Translations under genes and position numbers: made by a program
The notes under the pieces: generated by a model
Told to the model about the DNA's origin: nothing
What the model saw: only the letters and a program-made list of their open reading frames with translations
Databases searched by the model: none
Part shown: positions 1-9,762 of the stretch, piece by piece
Numbering within the stretch: the first letter of the stretch is position 1
How the letters are laid out: every line of letters begins with the position of its first letter
Source: Hermatobates lingyangjiaoensis
Taxonomy: Eukaryota; Arthropoda; Insecta; Hemiptera; Hermatobatidae
DNA: 64,000 bases
Assembly: GCA_026182355.1 (NCBI GenBank)
Contig: JAPFBL010000592.1
Span: forward strand, 62,001 to 126,000
Reading direction: 5' to 3'

Positions 1-51
1 GTAGGCTAAAAATCTAATGAAATGGTCTCCACATATAAAAATTTTTTGATG

Positions 52-98
52 ATATAAACAACGCGTTTCGAACACGTAGTGTTCTTCCTCAGGCATTA
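52..98 (-). ncRNA. Minimal hammerhead ribozyme core, family A left arm
   Basis: On the minus strand: CTGAGGA, one A, stem II GAACAC/GTGTTC, GAA, palindromic helix III ACGCGT, H17 = T. It mirrors the core of the right arm. Stem I is only 1-2 bp plus a wobble pair, so activity is uncertain. Confidence 0.65.
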
Positions 99-217
99 AC
101 TAAAAAATACAATGACACCAGAGAGTTATCTATAGTACAAAGCAAATAAGTACAAAAATTAATATACTTATTTACTTTGTACTATAGATAACCCTCTGGT
201 GTCATTGTATTTTTTAG

Positions 218-265
218 TTAATGCCTGAGGAAGAACACTACGTGTTCGAAACGCGTTGTTTATAT
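218..265 (+). ncRNA. Minimal hammerhead ribozyme core, family A right arm
   Basis: CTGAGGA lies at 225-231, the extra base at 232, stem II at 233-238 pairing with 242-247, GAA at 248-250, self-complementary ACGCGT at 251-256 and H17 at 257. Helix III cannot fold within one molecule and would need a second copy, as described for minimal hammerheads of Penelope-like elements. Confidence 0.65.
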
Positions 266-429
266 CATCAAAAAATTGTTATATGTGGAGACCATTTCAT
301 TAGATTTTTACCCTACAATGAGTAAATACCACATACTAACTGATTGCACTACATTAGAAATATATATATTTAATAAAGAAAAGAAATATATATATATATA
401 TAAGTTAAAAATAATAGGAATAACATATA

Positions 430-665
430 AAAGTTAACGCTTCTGTTTTAAACCGGGATCTGATCGGGCCCCCAATAACCATATGTGGGCCTCCTCAGAC
501 GCTTTTAATGTCAAACTACGGTCATCAGTGGTCACTAGCTTAATTATTTGAACAGTAAAGCAGTCATTAAAAGAAAGGTTATGACTTGGCATAGATAGCT
601 ACAGGAAGCTTTTTGCGCTGACTGACCGAAGCTCTATGGGCATTCATACGCCATTCTGTAAGTGT
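430..665 (-). pseudogene. Decayed PLE GIY-YIG endonuclease fragment
   Basis: Read on the minus strand, 540-650 aligns by eye with the GIY-YIG region of the PLE at 9763-10824: a shared CAGTCATTAAA block, then the GGCAT and CATACG blocks in the same order and spacing. No long open frame remains. The flank at 655-700 resembles the 3' end of family E. Read as a broken PLE 3' coding end. Confidence 0.5.
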
Positions 666-749
666 TCTTTTTATGCTTTTTTCTGTGTCGTGCTTTGTGT
701 AAGTTAAAGTTATATATATATATATATATACTTTATATATACTTTTTCG

Positions 750-964
750 TTGGAAATACGATCCAAAACGGACAAATATAGTTCAATATAGACAAAGAAA
801 CATAGAGAAATCAAAAGAACACACTTACAGTCTCTAATTTTCGGTTTGAACCGTCTTCAGGAGAGACAGTGCGCTTGGTTTCCCTCTCTTATCTCTCCTG
901 AAGACGATTCAAACTGAAAATTAGGGACTGTAAGTGTGTTCTTTTGATTTCTCTGTTTCTTTGT

Positions 965-966
<2 letters not shown>
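750..966. mobile_element. PLE-type foldback, family B
   Basis: Arms 781-870 and 880-966 are inverted copies. Both carry the CTGAAGA-C-GGTT..AACC-GAA-AATT core (minus at 828-868, plus at 890-930); the plus copy has substitutions in stem II. It abuts a (TA)n tract on the right. Family B recurs at 2040, 14478, 55500 and 61455. Confidence 0.75.

Positions 967-967
<1 letters not shown>

Positions 968-1026
<59 letters not shown>
968..1026. repeat. (TA)n microsatellite
   Basis: About 29 uninterrupted TA units. Tracts like this sit at the outer edges of most foldback elements here (others near 1803-1855, 2787-2825, 17775-17818, 41593-41632, 48425-48483 and 61824-61878), suggesting that they are the insertion target or are made during insertion. 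Confidence 0.95.
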
Positions 1027-1030
<4 letters not shown>

Positions 1031-1033
<3 letters not shown>

Positions 1034-1802
1034 TCAATAATATATCAACCGTTGGATAGAATAGGTGTATAATGTAATCGGGATTCGGTCAATTTTCCAG
1101 GATCAAAATCAAACTCTCAATGCCGACGTTTCGGTTTTATTTAAAACCTTTTTCATAGGCCTACAAACAAAGGATGACAAGAAATCATATTCAAACTCTC
1201 AATGCCGACGTTTCGGTTTTATTTAAAACCTTTTTCATAGGCCTACAAACAAAGAAGAAAGACCCTCGAAATGCTATATATTAAAAAAGATCTAAGTTCA
1301 GTTAATCATAGAAGTGACATTACCAATTTGAACACTATTTATTCAGGAGTGTTAAGTTGATTTTAGTGAAATTTAATTTCCTTAGTTCCTTTTTGTGTTC
1401 TTTGAGTGATCAGTGTTTCGGTTTACATGTAATTGTAATCAGTTAGTCTGGTCCAAGTTTTTGACCAGTTAAGATGTTAGTTCACTAACTATCTATTGTT
1501 ACTTCATTTTATATAATGTAAATTTCATCATTTTTCTAATTAAAAAATTCTGACTTCTGTAAGTTCATAAAAATGTTTATTGCTTTTCTATTACTTCTAC
1601 TTGTATATATATTTTTGTTGTTTTTTCACAACTGTAATATTCCATTTTGATGTTAGTTATATGTTGATGTTTATATATGATTTCTTGTCATCCTTTGTTT
1701 GTAGGCCTATGAAAAAGGTTTTAAATAAAACCGAAACGTCGGCATTGAGAGTTTGATTTTGATCCTGGAAAATTGACCGAATCCCGATTACATTATACAC
1801 CT

Positions 1803-1805
<3 letters not shown>
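1031..1805. mobile_element. PLE-type foldback, family C
   Basis: The left side holds two minus-strand terminal segments in direct repeat (hammerhead-like cores 1118-1162 and 1198-1243). The right side is a longer plus-strand terminal repeat (core 1702-1750). Stem II GGTTTT/AAAACC and GAA-ACGT-C are kept, but the CTGANGA position reads ATGAAAA, so C3 and G8 are lost. The 1320-1800 part recurs at 9000-9475. Confidence 0.75.
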
Positions 1806-1857
<52 letters not shown>

Positions 1858-1887
1858 TAATAATCAAAATAACACTTGATGTAATAG

Positions 1888-2032
1888 ATGGATTAATTTA
1901 CCACAATGAAAAACAATTTTTTGAAACAATGCTCTAAGGCCTTTCGTTAACACATCGTTAATGATGTGTTAACGAAAGGCCTTAGAGCATTGTTTCAAAA
2001 AATTGTTTTTCATTGTGGTAAATTAATCCATT
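1888..2032. repeat. Near-perfect 145-bp palindrome with truncated hammerhead 3' half
   Basis: Arms of about 70 bp meet near 1960. The right arm contains GAA followed by palindromic AGGCCT and T, then AGAGC, which looks like the 3' half of a hammerhead core whose CTGANGA half is cut off at the palindrome centre. It lies between TA-rich tracts. Confidence 0.6.
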
Positions 2033-2039
2033 TATATAT

Positions 2040-2165
2040 ATACACTTTTTCGTTGGAAATATAAAGTTTTTCGTTGGTTGGGTCTCCAACAGTCTCTGAA
2101 CCAGTGCACTTGGTTTCCCCCTCTTATCTCTCCTGAAGACGGTTCAAACTGAACATTAGAGTTAT
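2040..2165 (+). mobile_element. Solo family B PLE terminal segment with hammerhead core
   Basis: A single plus-strand copy of the family B end. CTGAAGA starts at 2133 with TCTC just upstream pairing with GAGA downstream; stem II has one mismatch (GGTT/AACT). It lies about 105 bp before the snurportin-like exon. Confidence 0.65.
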
Positions 2166-2270
2166 CTAATGCGGTCCCCAGCTCACAAAAGGTTACCGAT
2201 GCCTGCTTTAACGATACATGTTTGAAAGGTGATCTACTGCCTACTTATACCAATAATATATTTGTTGCAG

Positions 2271-2461
2271 GCAGAACTTCGATTTGCCTGGCTGAGTTGG
2301 AAATGCCAGGAACTCAATTTAGATGTGGTTTCAGAGAAGAACAAATATCGCTTTTTACCTTTAGAAAGGTTTAACTGTACAGAACTTCAAAGTGTTATGA
2401 CAAAACCATTTCTTTTCCACGGAGACAGTCTTCCTATTGACGGATTTATGTTCTTTCACAG
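2271..2461 (+). CDS. SNUPN: Snurportin-1-like internal exon
   Basis: This 191-bp exon has acceptor TTTGTTGCAG just before it and donor CACAG/GTATTT after. It encodes about 63 residues starting AELRFAWLS and ending GDSLPIDGFMFFHR, matching the m3G-cap-binding domain of snurportin-1 (human counterpart: a DFRFYW region, then VDGLLFYHK). Snurportin-1 binds trimethylguanosine-capped snRNPs and importin-beta for nuclear import. The exon ends two bases into an Arg codon, which the exon at 8426 completes exactly. Upstream exons are not in the window. Identity rests on remembered family similarity, not a search. Confidence 0.8.
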
Positions 2462-2529
2462 GTATTTCTTTTTTTTTTATGTTATCATGAAAAATATTCT
2501 AGTTCGAAGCTATTTTATAACTTCTAGTA

Positions 2530-2700
2530 ATGATCAAACCACAATATGAAATGGGAAAACAAGACTAAGATCTTTCAACTGTAACAAGCGGTTTTCGTCA
2601 GAGTCAAAAACCAACAGGAAATGGATTTTTCCCATTTCATATTGTGGTTTGATCATTTGATTGTTATTTCACGTGTTTATGAGAAATCTTTACATATCTT
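2530..2700. mobile_element. PLE-type foldback, family F, in the snurportin intron
   Basis: The minus-strand arm carries a hammerhead core (2559-2607: CTGACGA-A, stem II, GAA-AGATCT-T). The right arm is only the distal part, without a core. A further distal fragment follows at 2700-2770. It begins about 70 bp after the exon donor site. Confidence 0.7.
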
Positions 2701-2777
2701 AGATCTTAGTCTTTTTTCATTTCTTATTGTGGTTTGAACGTCCATTGTTAATTCACCTGTTTATTGTGAAATTTTGT

Positions 2778-2825
<48 letters not shown>

Positions 2826-2830
<5 letters not shown>

Positions 2831-3715
2831 AATTTAATGGCAGATTCTGAGTTCACGACTTCCTTACTTATAGCCTCTATTTTCCTTACAATTTTCTTTT
2901 GAGAAGGTGATAATTGCCAAAGCAAACTAGCAAACGACATTCAGAAGGCTGGAAATAACCACTTCTCTGGGGATAACTATATTTAATTAAACACTTCACT
3001 AGATTAAACTAAGATAACAAGATTTCGGCCCCATGGGTCATCATCAGGTTCTTAAACTACTTATATTAACTAAATATACATATTACTGACTACTTTGGCG
3101 TTTAAATGCCAACTGAAAACTGCTTTTCTTAAAACTAGGAATTACATTGAAATCATTACTTTGTACATTTAAACTAGGTAAGAAGTCTTTAATGTACAGA
3201 GCTTCTAAGAATATAGCTTTAAGAATATAGATATTTTTTTTAAATTAGTTAGAAAAGAGGGCGATGACCGAGTTCGGTTGAGTTGAAGGCCATAAGGTTT
3301 TTTTGGTGACCTGCACTCACCCCTACTCCACCCTCACCACCAACTTTCACTTCGACAGAAAGCAGTTTTCAGTTGGCATTTAAACGCCAAAGTAGTCAGT
3401 AGTATGTATATTTAGTTAATATAAGTAGTTTAAGAACCTGATGATGACCCATGGGGCCGAAAGCTTGTTGTTATCTTAGTTTCATCTAGTGTAGTTTTTA
3501 ATTAAATATAGTTATCCCCAGTGACGTGGTTATTTCCAGCCTTCTGAATGTCGTTTGCTAGTTTGCTTTGGCAATTATCACCTTCTCAAAAGAAAATTGT
3601 AAGGAAAATAGAAGCTATAAGAAAGAAAGTCGTGAACGCAGAATCTGCCATCAAATTCAATAATATATGCTTGAAAGAGGACTTGCTGCGGAAATACACT
3701 AATATATATATATTT
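2826..3715. mobile_element. PLE-type foldback, family G, with N-terminal ORF stub
   Basis: Inverted arms (about 2826-3125 and 3355-3700) each carry a hammerhead core. The right arm continues into an open frame (from 3548) encoding VRKIEAIRKKVVNAESAIKF, then FN..CLKEDLLRKYTNIYI, the conserved start region of PLE proteins here. It then runs into TA-rich sequence where the frame reads as Ile-Tyr. Confidence 0.75.
3432..3472 (+). ncRNA. Minimal hammerhead core, family G
   Basis: CTGATGA at 3438-3444, extra T, stem II GACCC/GGGCC region with one A-C mismatch, GAA at 3459-3461, palindromic AGCT at 3462-3465, H17 = T, stem I AAC/GTT (3435-3437 with 3467-3469). The minus-strand partner is at about 3017-3060. 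Confidence 0.7.
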
Positions 3716-3749
3716 GTTCATATTGACAAATATTTGGTAATATTTTTGA

Positions 3750-4385
3750 CAAATGAAATGGGAAAACAAGACTAAGATCTTGCAACCGTAACAAGCGGTC
3801 TTCGTCAGAGTCAAAAACCCAACTGAAACACTAGATGCAGAAAACATCATGGTGAGGGGTTGAGAAGAGTGGGAGGGAAGAGTGGTATTTTAAAAGGGTG
3901 AAAGCGCAGGAAAGGACTAATGTCCAGAAAGGGATGTTTGGGGAAACAAAGGAGTACAGTAAGAAAAAGTAAAAAAACTATCCGCTAGCTGTCAACCCTC
4001 TTTGAAGAGGCTATTGCCCTCGTGACGAAAGTATCAAGTTTGAATAGACTGTTACTAATTTTTATAATATTTGATCTATTAAATTTAATTAGAGTCGATT
4101 CAATAATATTTCTTAACAACATCGATTTTTCATTGTTAATAAATAAAAAACATCCCTTTTTGGACATTTGTCCTTTCCTGCGTTTTCACCCTTTTAAGAT
4201 ACCTCTCTTCTCAACCCCTCACCAGTTGTTTTCTGCATCTAGTATTTCATTTTGGTTTTTGACTCTGACGAAGACCACTTGTTACGGTTGAAAGATCTTA
4301 GTCTTGTTTTCCCTATTTCATATTGTGGTTTGATCATTGATTGTTATTTCACGTGTTTATGTGAAATCTTTTTATTAAATTCTAG
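3750..4385. mobile_element. PLE-type foldback, family F
   Basis: The outer arms (3753-3950 and about 4150-4385) are inverted copies, with a spacer of unrelated sequence. Hammerhead cores sit at 3762-3808 (minus) and 4260-4304 (plus). The outer ends carry the family F signature CACAATATGAAATGGGAAAA. Confidence 0.75.
4260..4304 (+). ncRNA. Minimal hammerhead core, family F
   Basis: GACT just upstream of CTGACGA (4264-4270) pairs with AGTC after H17. Stem II is ACC..GGT. GAA is followed by palindromic AGATCT. The whole core is kept except for one stem II substitution relative to other family F copies. Confidence 0.7.
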
Positions 4386-4880
4386 TAAGTAGGGTGCGTC
4401 CTTGTAGCATTGTATTCACTCAATACATTGAGACAATAAGCAGTCCGGGTGGTTTTTATTGGAGCCTCTTAGGGTCAACTCCGACTCCTCTGTTTTTTAA
4501 CAGTCGTCTCCAGCTTTTCTTGTTATTATTAAAAAAACCGATGACAGATGGATAATAATAATTTCACATTTACAGAAGGCGTTCTTAAGGATTTAGGTAA
4601 TAAAAAAATTCAACTCCTGATTATTTGCCGACGTTCGCCAAAAGTTGTTTGAGATTTTCAAGGCTAATAAACAATTTATTAAGGACATAAATAGATCAAG
4701 ACATACATCCACGGAATACCAACCAACAGAAAACAAAAATTCAGTAACAAGAAAACCACAAAAGAATCATAAAATACCCAGTGTTTTTTTTTTTATTATT
4801 ATTATTATTATTGTCAGAGAACAGCATGCTCCACCTGGAGGCACCAAATGCATCAAAATCTTTAATGTTACACAATAATT

Positions 4881-5154
4881 TCCATTATGTTATGTAAATA
4901 TAGCTTAAATATATAATAATTAACAATAATAAAATAACTATAATGATAACAGAGTAATTGCTATTAGAGTATACATATAATACAGGCTATTATAATTTAA
5001 TTCGGTAAATTAAAAATTCCATTATGTTATGTAAATATAGCTTAAATATATAATAATTTAACAATAATAAAATAACTATAATGATAACAGAGTAATTGCT
5101 ATTAGAGTATACAGATAATACAGGCTATTATAATTTAATTCAGTAAATTAAAAT
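4881..5154 (+). repeat. Direct duplication, two copies of ~137 bp
   Basis: Two nearly identical AT-rich copies start at 4881 and 5018. They lie in the spacer of the surrounding foldback, suggesting local duplication after insertion. No coding potential is seen. Confidence 0.85.
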
Positions 5155-5202
5155 ATTTGTTAACCACTTCTTTGAAGGTACCGACTAGGCCCTCCTCCAG
5201 TG

Positions 5203-5335
5203 TTATTATTCATTATTTAAAAACAAACATTTGTTGTTTAAACCTTATTACTCATTGGGTTTTGTTGTATTAATAATTAACAATAAGTAATTAGGTTTAA
5301 ACAAAAAATGTTTGTTTTTAAATAATGAACAATAA
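5203..5335. repeat. Nested imperfect palindrome
   Basis: Arms of about 60 bp beginning with the family signature TTATTTAAAAACAAACAT are inverted around about 5270, inside the larger foldback. No hammerhead core is seen. Confidence 0.6.
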
Positions 5336-5599
5336 CATAATATTTTATGATCCTTTTGTGGGTTTCTTGTTACTGAATTTTTGTTTATTTTTTTGTTGTT
5401 GTTTTCTGTTGGTTGGTATTTCGTGGATGTATTTGTCTTGCTGTACTTAAGTCATTAATAATTTGTTTTTTAACCTTGAAAATACCAAACAACTTTTGAC
5501 GAAACGTCAGCATATAATCAGGAGTTGAATTTTTATTACCAAAATCTTCAAGAACCCCTTCGGTGAACTTGAAAAATCAGTGATCGAGAAGCTATATCA

Positions 5600-5660
5600 A
5601 TGATAATAATAATAATAATAATTAGTACTTAGTAATAATAATAATAATAATAGTAATTGG
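5600..5660 (+). repeat. (TAA)n microsatellite
   Basis: ATA/TAA trinucleotide units interrupted once. Similar units occur near 6190-6230. Confidence 0.85.
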
Positions 5661-5794
5661 CAATTTATAAAGAAGAAATCGTGTAATTCCAGTTACCACA
5701 AAGAGCAATAAAACTATAGCTGAATATTCAGCCTAGACTAATGGATCATCTTTGATTCATTAGGTGTGTCTTTAATTAATTTATATGCACCTTG

Positions 5795-6080
5795 GCTATT
5801 TCACAGTAGACTAAATGTTAATCTAACATAAAAAGTACACTTAACAGAATTCTCAATATTTCGAACTGTTGTTCGTCATCAGGAGTAGACTAGAAGAGAG
5901 GACGAAGTGAGAGAGATCTCATCACGTCGAAGGACGGAGCGTTTCATTCTAGTCTACTCCTGATGATGAACAGCAGTTCGAAATATTGAGAATTCTGTAA
6001 GTGTACTTTTTATTTCTTTTTCTGTGTCGTGCTTTGTGTGATTTAAAGTTTTATAGTCCTTGTGGGACCGTTTATTCAAT
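5795..6080. mobile_element. PLE-type foldback, family E
   Basis: Inverted arms (5820-5910 and 5935-6070) flank a short spacer. Cores lie at 5846-5890 (minus) and 5952-5994 (plus). Stem II differs between the arms (GAAC/GTTC with different loops), so pairing is kept while loops drift. Confidence 0.75.
5952..5994 (+). ncRNA. Minimal hammerhead core, family E
   Basis: CTGATGA at 5960-5966, extra T, stem II GAAC/GTTC with AGCA loop, GAA at 5980-5982, palindromic ATAT at 5983-5986, H17 = T, stem I CTC/GAG. Confidence 0.75.
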
Positions 6081-6159
6081 TTTATAATCTAACATATAAG
6101 CAAGGGCGTGCAGTCGGACCTCTTAAGGGCAGTCTCCGACTCCAGCACTTCTTTTTATG

Positions 6160-6830
6160 ATTAAAAAACAGATGACCGGTGGATAGTTATAATAATTAGT
6201 ACTTTGTAATAATAATGATAATGATAATAGGCAATTTATAAAAAAAAAATCGTGAAATTGCAATTACCGCAAAGAGGAATCTGAGTATTCATCCTGGACT
6301 AATGGATTACCTGCTACACTTGTCGGATTTGTTTACATTGACTTAGAAATTTTTTAACTGATTAGACTGAAATAAAATTGATGTTTAGAGATTTAGAGAT
6401 ATAATTTGAAATGATTTAATTACTTAATATGAGATGTAAGAAGAATAAAATTTTACATTAAAAAAAAACTCTACGCCAATCAAACATAATGGATTTGTCT
6501 AACAAAATACTCTAATCAATCTATGTATTGCACACTTGAATAAAACTTAATATTGGATGTATATTGGACTGTGTTTACGAATGGTATTATCTTTGGCTAA
6601 TATTGTAGTTTAAGGAATGAGCTCTGTTGTTCTGTATTACAAATCGGATATTAATATTAAGCTAATTTCTCTGTGATACTTTTTGTTAAATGTTTCTGAT
6701 ATTTTTCAAAAAATAAATAGCAATTTATAAAAAAAACGTGAAATTTCAATTACCGCAAAGAGAAATAAAACTATAATAACTGAATATTATTCCTGGACTA
6801 ATGTATCAAAGGCTAGACTTGTTTTTGAAG
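6160..6830 (+). repeat. Dispersed AT-rich repeat, same family as 34835-38525
   Basis: Shares the blocks GCAATTTATAAAAAA, ATTACCGCAAAGAG and TGGACTAATGGAT with 5660-5760 and with 35530-36060 and 37580-37760. It appears as two partial overlapping copies. Non-coding; class uncertain. Confidence 0.6.
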
Positions 6831-6949
6831 TCTCCAAAGGAAAACTTTGGCTTAATTCTTCAATGTAGAAGGTGATAGGTCAGATAAGCAACATCAGATT
6901 GCACTCTCTCAGTATTGAATAGTACAATATTTCAAAGGTCTCCAATTCC

Positions 6950-6967
6950 TTTCTCTCTCTCTCTCTC

Positions 6968-6998
<31 letters not shown>

Positions 6999-7075
6999 TG
7001 CTCTCTCTCTCTCCTCTCTCTCTTTCTCTCTCTCACTCTCTCTCTCTCTCTTTCTCCTTCGTTCTGTCTCTGTCT
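6950..7075 (+). repeat. (CT)n microsatellite
   Basis: Long, slightly interrupted CT tract that makes a Leu-Ser open frame, which is not taken as a gene. Confidence 0.95.
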
Positions 7076-7169
7076 CCTTTTTTTCTTAATTTTTTCACTG
7101 AGGATGACTAGAGCACTGCATCTTAAAAAACTATTGTACTTCCCCTCTTCTGTATTAAAGTACCCCAGA

Positions 7170-7900
7170 AGTTAGCTTCAACGCTTCCAAGAAGCTCAAC
7201 ACTTTTCCTGATTACAGCAGTAAAAGTTTTTCTATGGTTTTGTTTAGTGTCACGAAGCACCAGCCTCTGTGCAGTAAAGTTGCTTTATAGTCAGTCAGCA
7301 GGTGCAAAGGTTTATTCCTCTTTGCAGAAGCTGCACAAACCATCATTGATAATGTCCATTCAGGTTCCCTACGTTTCGGGAGAAAGTAACTTCCTTTCTC
7401 CTTCTTCGGCTCCTCAGGTGCACTTATGGGAGGTTGGCTCCCATTGGTTAGCGCTTTTGGACCCTATGCGCTTCCGGAGGATGGTCTCCGGACTTCCTTC
7501 TCCTTATAGAGGAAAATCCCTGAAGCTCAATCGGTGGTATTTCGTCCGCTCCGGCAGAGCAACGCATACCGGAGTAAGGCTATTTACTCAAGGGGTTCGC
7601 CTGGTGCCCTTGAGGCTACGTTCATAATACAGAAACCCCTGTATCATCCAGCCTTCGGCACGGATCGCATAAAACCTTAGTTTGGGGCTGGGATAAAAAG
7701 AGGGGATTTGGAGATTAGGAAGGATTGTGAATCGAACTGTTCCCCCTCTTTGTTCTCTTCGTAATCTTTCTATTTCTTTGTCCATATCACTCCTTCCTCC
7801 ATTTTCCCTCCCTTCCCTCTGTTCGTTTCTAATTCCTCTCTGGTCCCTTCGCTCTTCTTGATCACCTCAAGATCCACTACTCTAACCAGAATTGTTCGCA
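7170..7900 (-). mobile_element. Probable PLE terminal repeat with a hammerhead-like hairpin
   Basis: This patch is richer in GC than its surroundings. On the minus strand, 7361-7418 reads CCGAAGA-A, an 8-bp stem GGAGAAAG/CTTTCTCC, C-GAA-ACGT-A. Position 4 is C instead of U and stem I does not pair, so it is a weak match. A plus frame of 126 codons (7247-7627) runs across it and has no recognised family. Confidence 0.4.
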
Positions 7901-7918
7901 TTGTTTATTTATCTAGAC

Positions 7919-8369
7919 CAGTGTTTCCCAAAGTGGGCAGTACCGCCCCGCTGGGGGAGGTGCTTTTATATTGGGGGGCGGTAATGCAAAAAGGAGCAGG
8001 GATTCTATTTCCATAAATTGGAAATGTTCATGCAATATAATTTTTAAATTTAAATGAAAACACGACATGTAAACTTCTGGGAAACGGTTTCTTAAAATTA
8101 TTTGTTTTGATAATTCATTTTTATATTAAAAGTATATTCTCACCTAAGTTTCTTTTATTGTGTATTAATTCTTTTGTACAAATATGCTATGAAACAATAC
8201 ATCTATTGGATTCTAAATAAATATTCGATTAGTAATTATTTTAATTTAATTATTAAAATGTTACTCATTTGGTTATTTAGTCTAGGAATCTGATTATTAT
8301 TCAAGGGTGTTGAGTTATAGATTTATGGACCCAAGGGGGCGGTCACTCGAAAAAGTTTGGGAAACACTG
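7919..8369. mobile_element. hAT-type MITE
   Basis: 451-bp element with terminal inverted repeats CAGTGTTTCCCAAA / TTTGGGAAACACTG and a perfect 8-bp target duplication ATCTAGAC (7911-7918 and 8370-8377), diagnostic for hAT transposons. It has no transposase. It sits in the snurportin intron, ending 56 bp before the next exon, so it may contribute branch-point or polypyrimidine sequence. Confidence 0.95.
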
Positions 8370-8425
8370 ATCTAGACTAAATACCATTGCACCACTGTTT
8401 CAATACGCCTCTGTCTCTCTTTCAG

Positions 8426-8558
8426 AGAAGGACTCTACATGGAGTACGGACGCTCTCCCTTGGTCACTTGGCTAAAGCCTCACATGATAGAAGGCCTGTT
8501 AAACCTAAAGCAAGTTCACTCCAGCTATAAAATCTCACTCCCTGCCAAAACCCTTAAA
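8426..8558 (+). CDS. SNUPN: Snurportin-1-like exon following 2271-2461
   Basis: The acceptor is a pyrimidine tract ending TTTCAG and the donor is AAA/GTAAGT, a strong match. The first base completes the split Arg codon of the previous exon, giving FFHR-EGLYMEYGRSPLVTWL, then KPHMIEGLLNLKQV. The block SPLVTWLKPHMI matches the snurportin TPLVGWLRPYMV region at the end of the cap-binding domain. The exon ends in phase 0 after 44 full codons. The remaining C-terminal coding sequence was not found downstream. Confidence 0.85.
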
Positions 8559-8639
8559 GTAAGTATTTAACTTTAATCCTGAAAACAATCATTATAATTA
8601 TATTATTGTTTTATTTAGTGTTGTCAATATTTATGAACA

Positions 8640-8891
8640 ATACAAGTCCCTAAAATATGTATATATATATGTTTTATAAAAAATTATGCCAATTTTAACT
8701 TTTGTTCTTTTCCGAGTTAATTTTTCAAGTTTTCTCACTATGGATTTCCACCTTTCTGGTAAAATATAAAGTAATTCACCAAAAGATTTATTCTTGACTT
8801 CCATTTTATTCACTAACAAGTTTTAACCATAACAAACAAATTAAAATTGGCATAATTTTTAATAAAACATGTTTGATTGAAGGTCTGCTCC

Positions 8892-8922
<31 letters not shown>

Positions 8923-8925
8923 ATT
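8640..8925. mobile_element. Foldback of PLE N-terminal segments
   Basis: Minus-strand 8631-8819 encodes a stub IVRKLEKLTRKRTKVKIG. The right arm (8837-8925) repeats it on the plus strand and ends LIEGLLPKY followed by (TA)n. No hammerhead core remains; both arms are cut downstream of where it would lie. Confidence 0.6.
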
Positions 8926-9475
8926 CAATAATATATCAACCGTTGGATAGAATAGGTGTATAATGTAATCGGGATTCGGTCAATTTTCCATCGGGATTAC
9001 CAATTTGAACACTATTTATTCAGGAGTGTTAAGTTGATTTTAGTGAAATTTAATTTCCTTAGTTCCTTTTTGTGTTCTTTGAGTGAACAGTGTTTCGGTT
9101 TACATGTAATTGTAATCAGTTAGTCTGGTCCAAGTTTTTGACCAGTTAAGATGTTAGTTCACTAACTATCTATTGTTACTTCATTTTATATAATGTAAAT
9201 TTCATCATTTTTCTAATTAAAAAATTCTGACTTCTGTAAGTTCATAAAAATGTTTATTGCTTTTCTATTACTTCTACTTGTATATATATTATTGTTTTTT
9301 CACAACTGTAATATTCCATTTTGATGTTAGTTATATGTTGATGTTTATATATGATTTCTTGTCATCCTTTGTTTGTAGGCCTATGAAAAAGGTTTTAAAT
9401 AAAACCGAAACGTCGGCATTGAGAGTTTGATTTTGATCCTGGAAAATTGACCGAATCCCGATTACATTATACACC
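8926..9475. mobile_element. PLE-type element, family C
   Basis: A short minus-strand end (8926-8990) is joined to a plus-strand terminal repeat (8995-9475) almost identical to 1320-1800, carrying the degenerate hammerhead-like core at 9378-9424. (TA)n borders both sides. Confidence 0.75.
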
Positions 9476-9527
9476 TATATATATATATATAAACTAGAAT
9501 TTAAAAAAGAACACATAGAAAGGAAAC

Positions 9528-9575
9528 CACTGAACTCACTACTATATTTCGATGTCCTCGTCTTCAGGAAAAGAA
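9528..9575 (-). ncRNA. Minimal hammerhead core at the 3' end of PLE family H
   Basis: On the minus strand: CTGAAGA-C, a weak 2-bp stem II GA/TC, GAA, palindromic ATAT, H17 = A, then GTAGTGAG. It lies 3' of the RT/GIY-YIG frame at 9763-10824, directly linking a hammerhead core to a PLE coding region. Weak stem II suggests decay. Confidence 0.6.
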
Positions 9576-9762
9576 GTGAATCGCTCCAAAGGCTGATAAC
9601 GACTGACTTGGCATTCGAACTGAAGCACTCAAACAGTGTAGCCAACTTTCGGAGGAAGGGTAGACAGGGAAGATAAAGAGATAAAAGCCAAATAAAAATT
9701 AAAAAATGAAAACATTTAACTAAAATAAAATTAAAAACTGATAACAAATTTAAAAAAAAAAA

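Larger units (their letters stand above)
1..318. mobile_element. PLE-type foldback repeat, family A
   Basis: Two arms of about 150 bp are inverted around a centre near 160. Each arm carries a hammerhead-like core, the left on the minus strand and the right on the plus strand, so the 5' ends of both arms meet in the middle and their 3' ends point outward. The same family recurs at 30150-30610. The window cuts into the left end, so no target duplication can be read. Confidence 0.8.
4595..5555. mobile_element. PLE-type foldback with degenerate U3-A8 core
   Basis: Inverted arms at 4595-4800 and 5345-5555 flank a spacer. The right arm reads TTGAAAA-T, a 4-bp stem CAAA/TTTG, then GAA-ACGT-C at 5476-5508, a decayed hammerhead of the U3-A8 type. 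The left arm has an open frame that is probably a PLE protein stub. Confidence 0.55.

Noticed and set aside
968..1026. (TA)n tracts as origins or cruciform regulatory elements
   Set aside because: Their consistent position at retroelement 3' junctions is explained by insertion targeting; nothing indicates another role.
6915..7175. Open frame of Ser/Leu repeats
   Set aside because: Produced by the (CT)n microsatellite; no independent coding evidence.
7247..7627. 126-codon frame as a protein gene
   Set aside because: It overlaps a probable PLE terminal hairpin on the other strand and shows no recognised motif.
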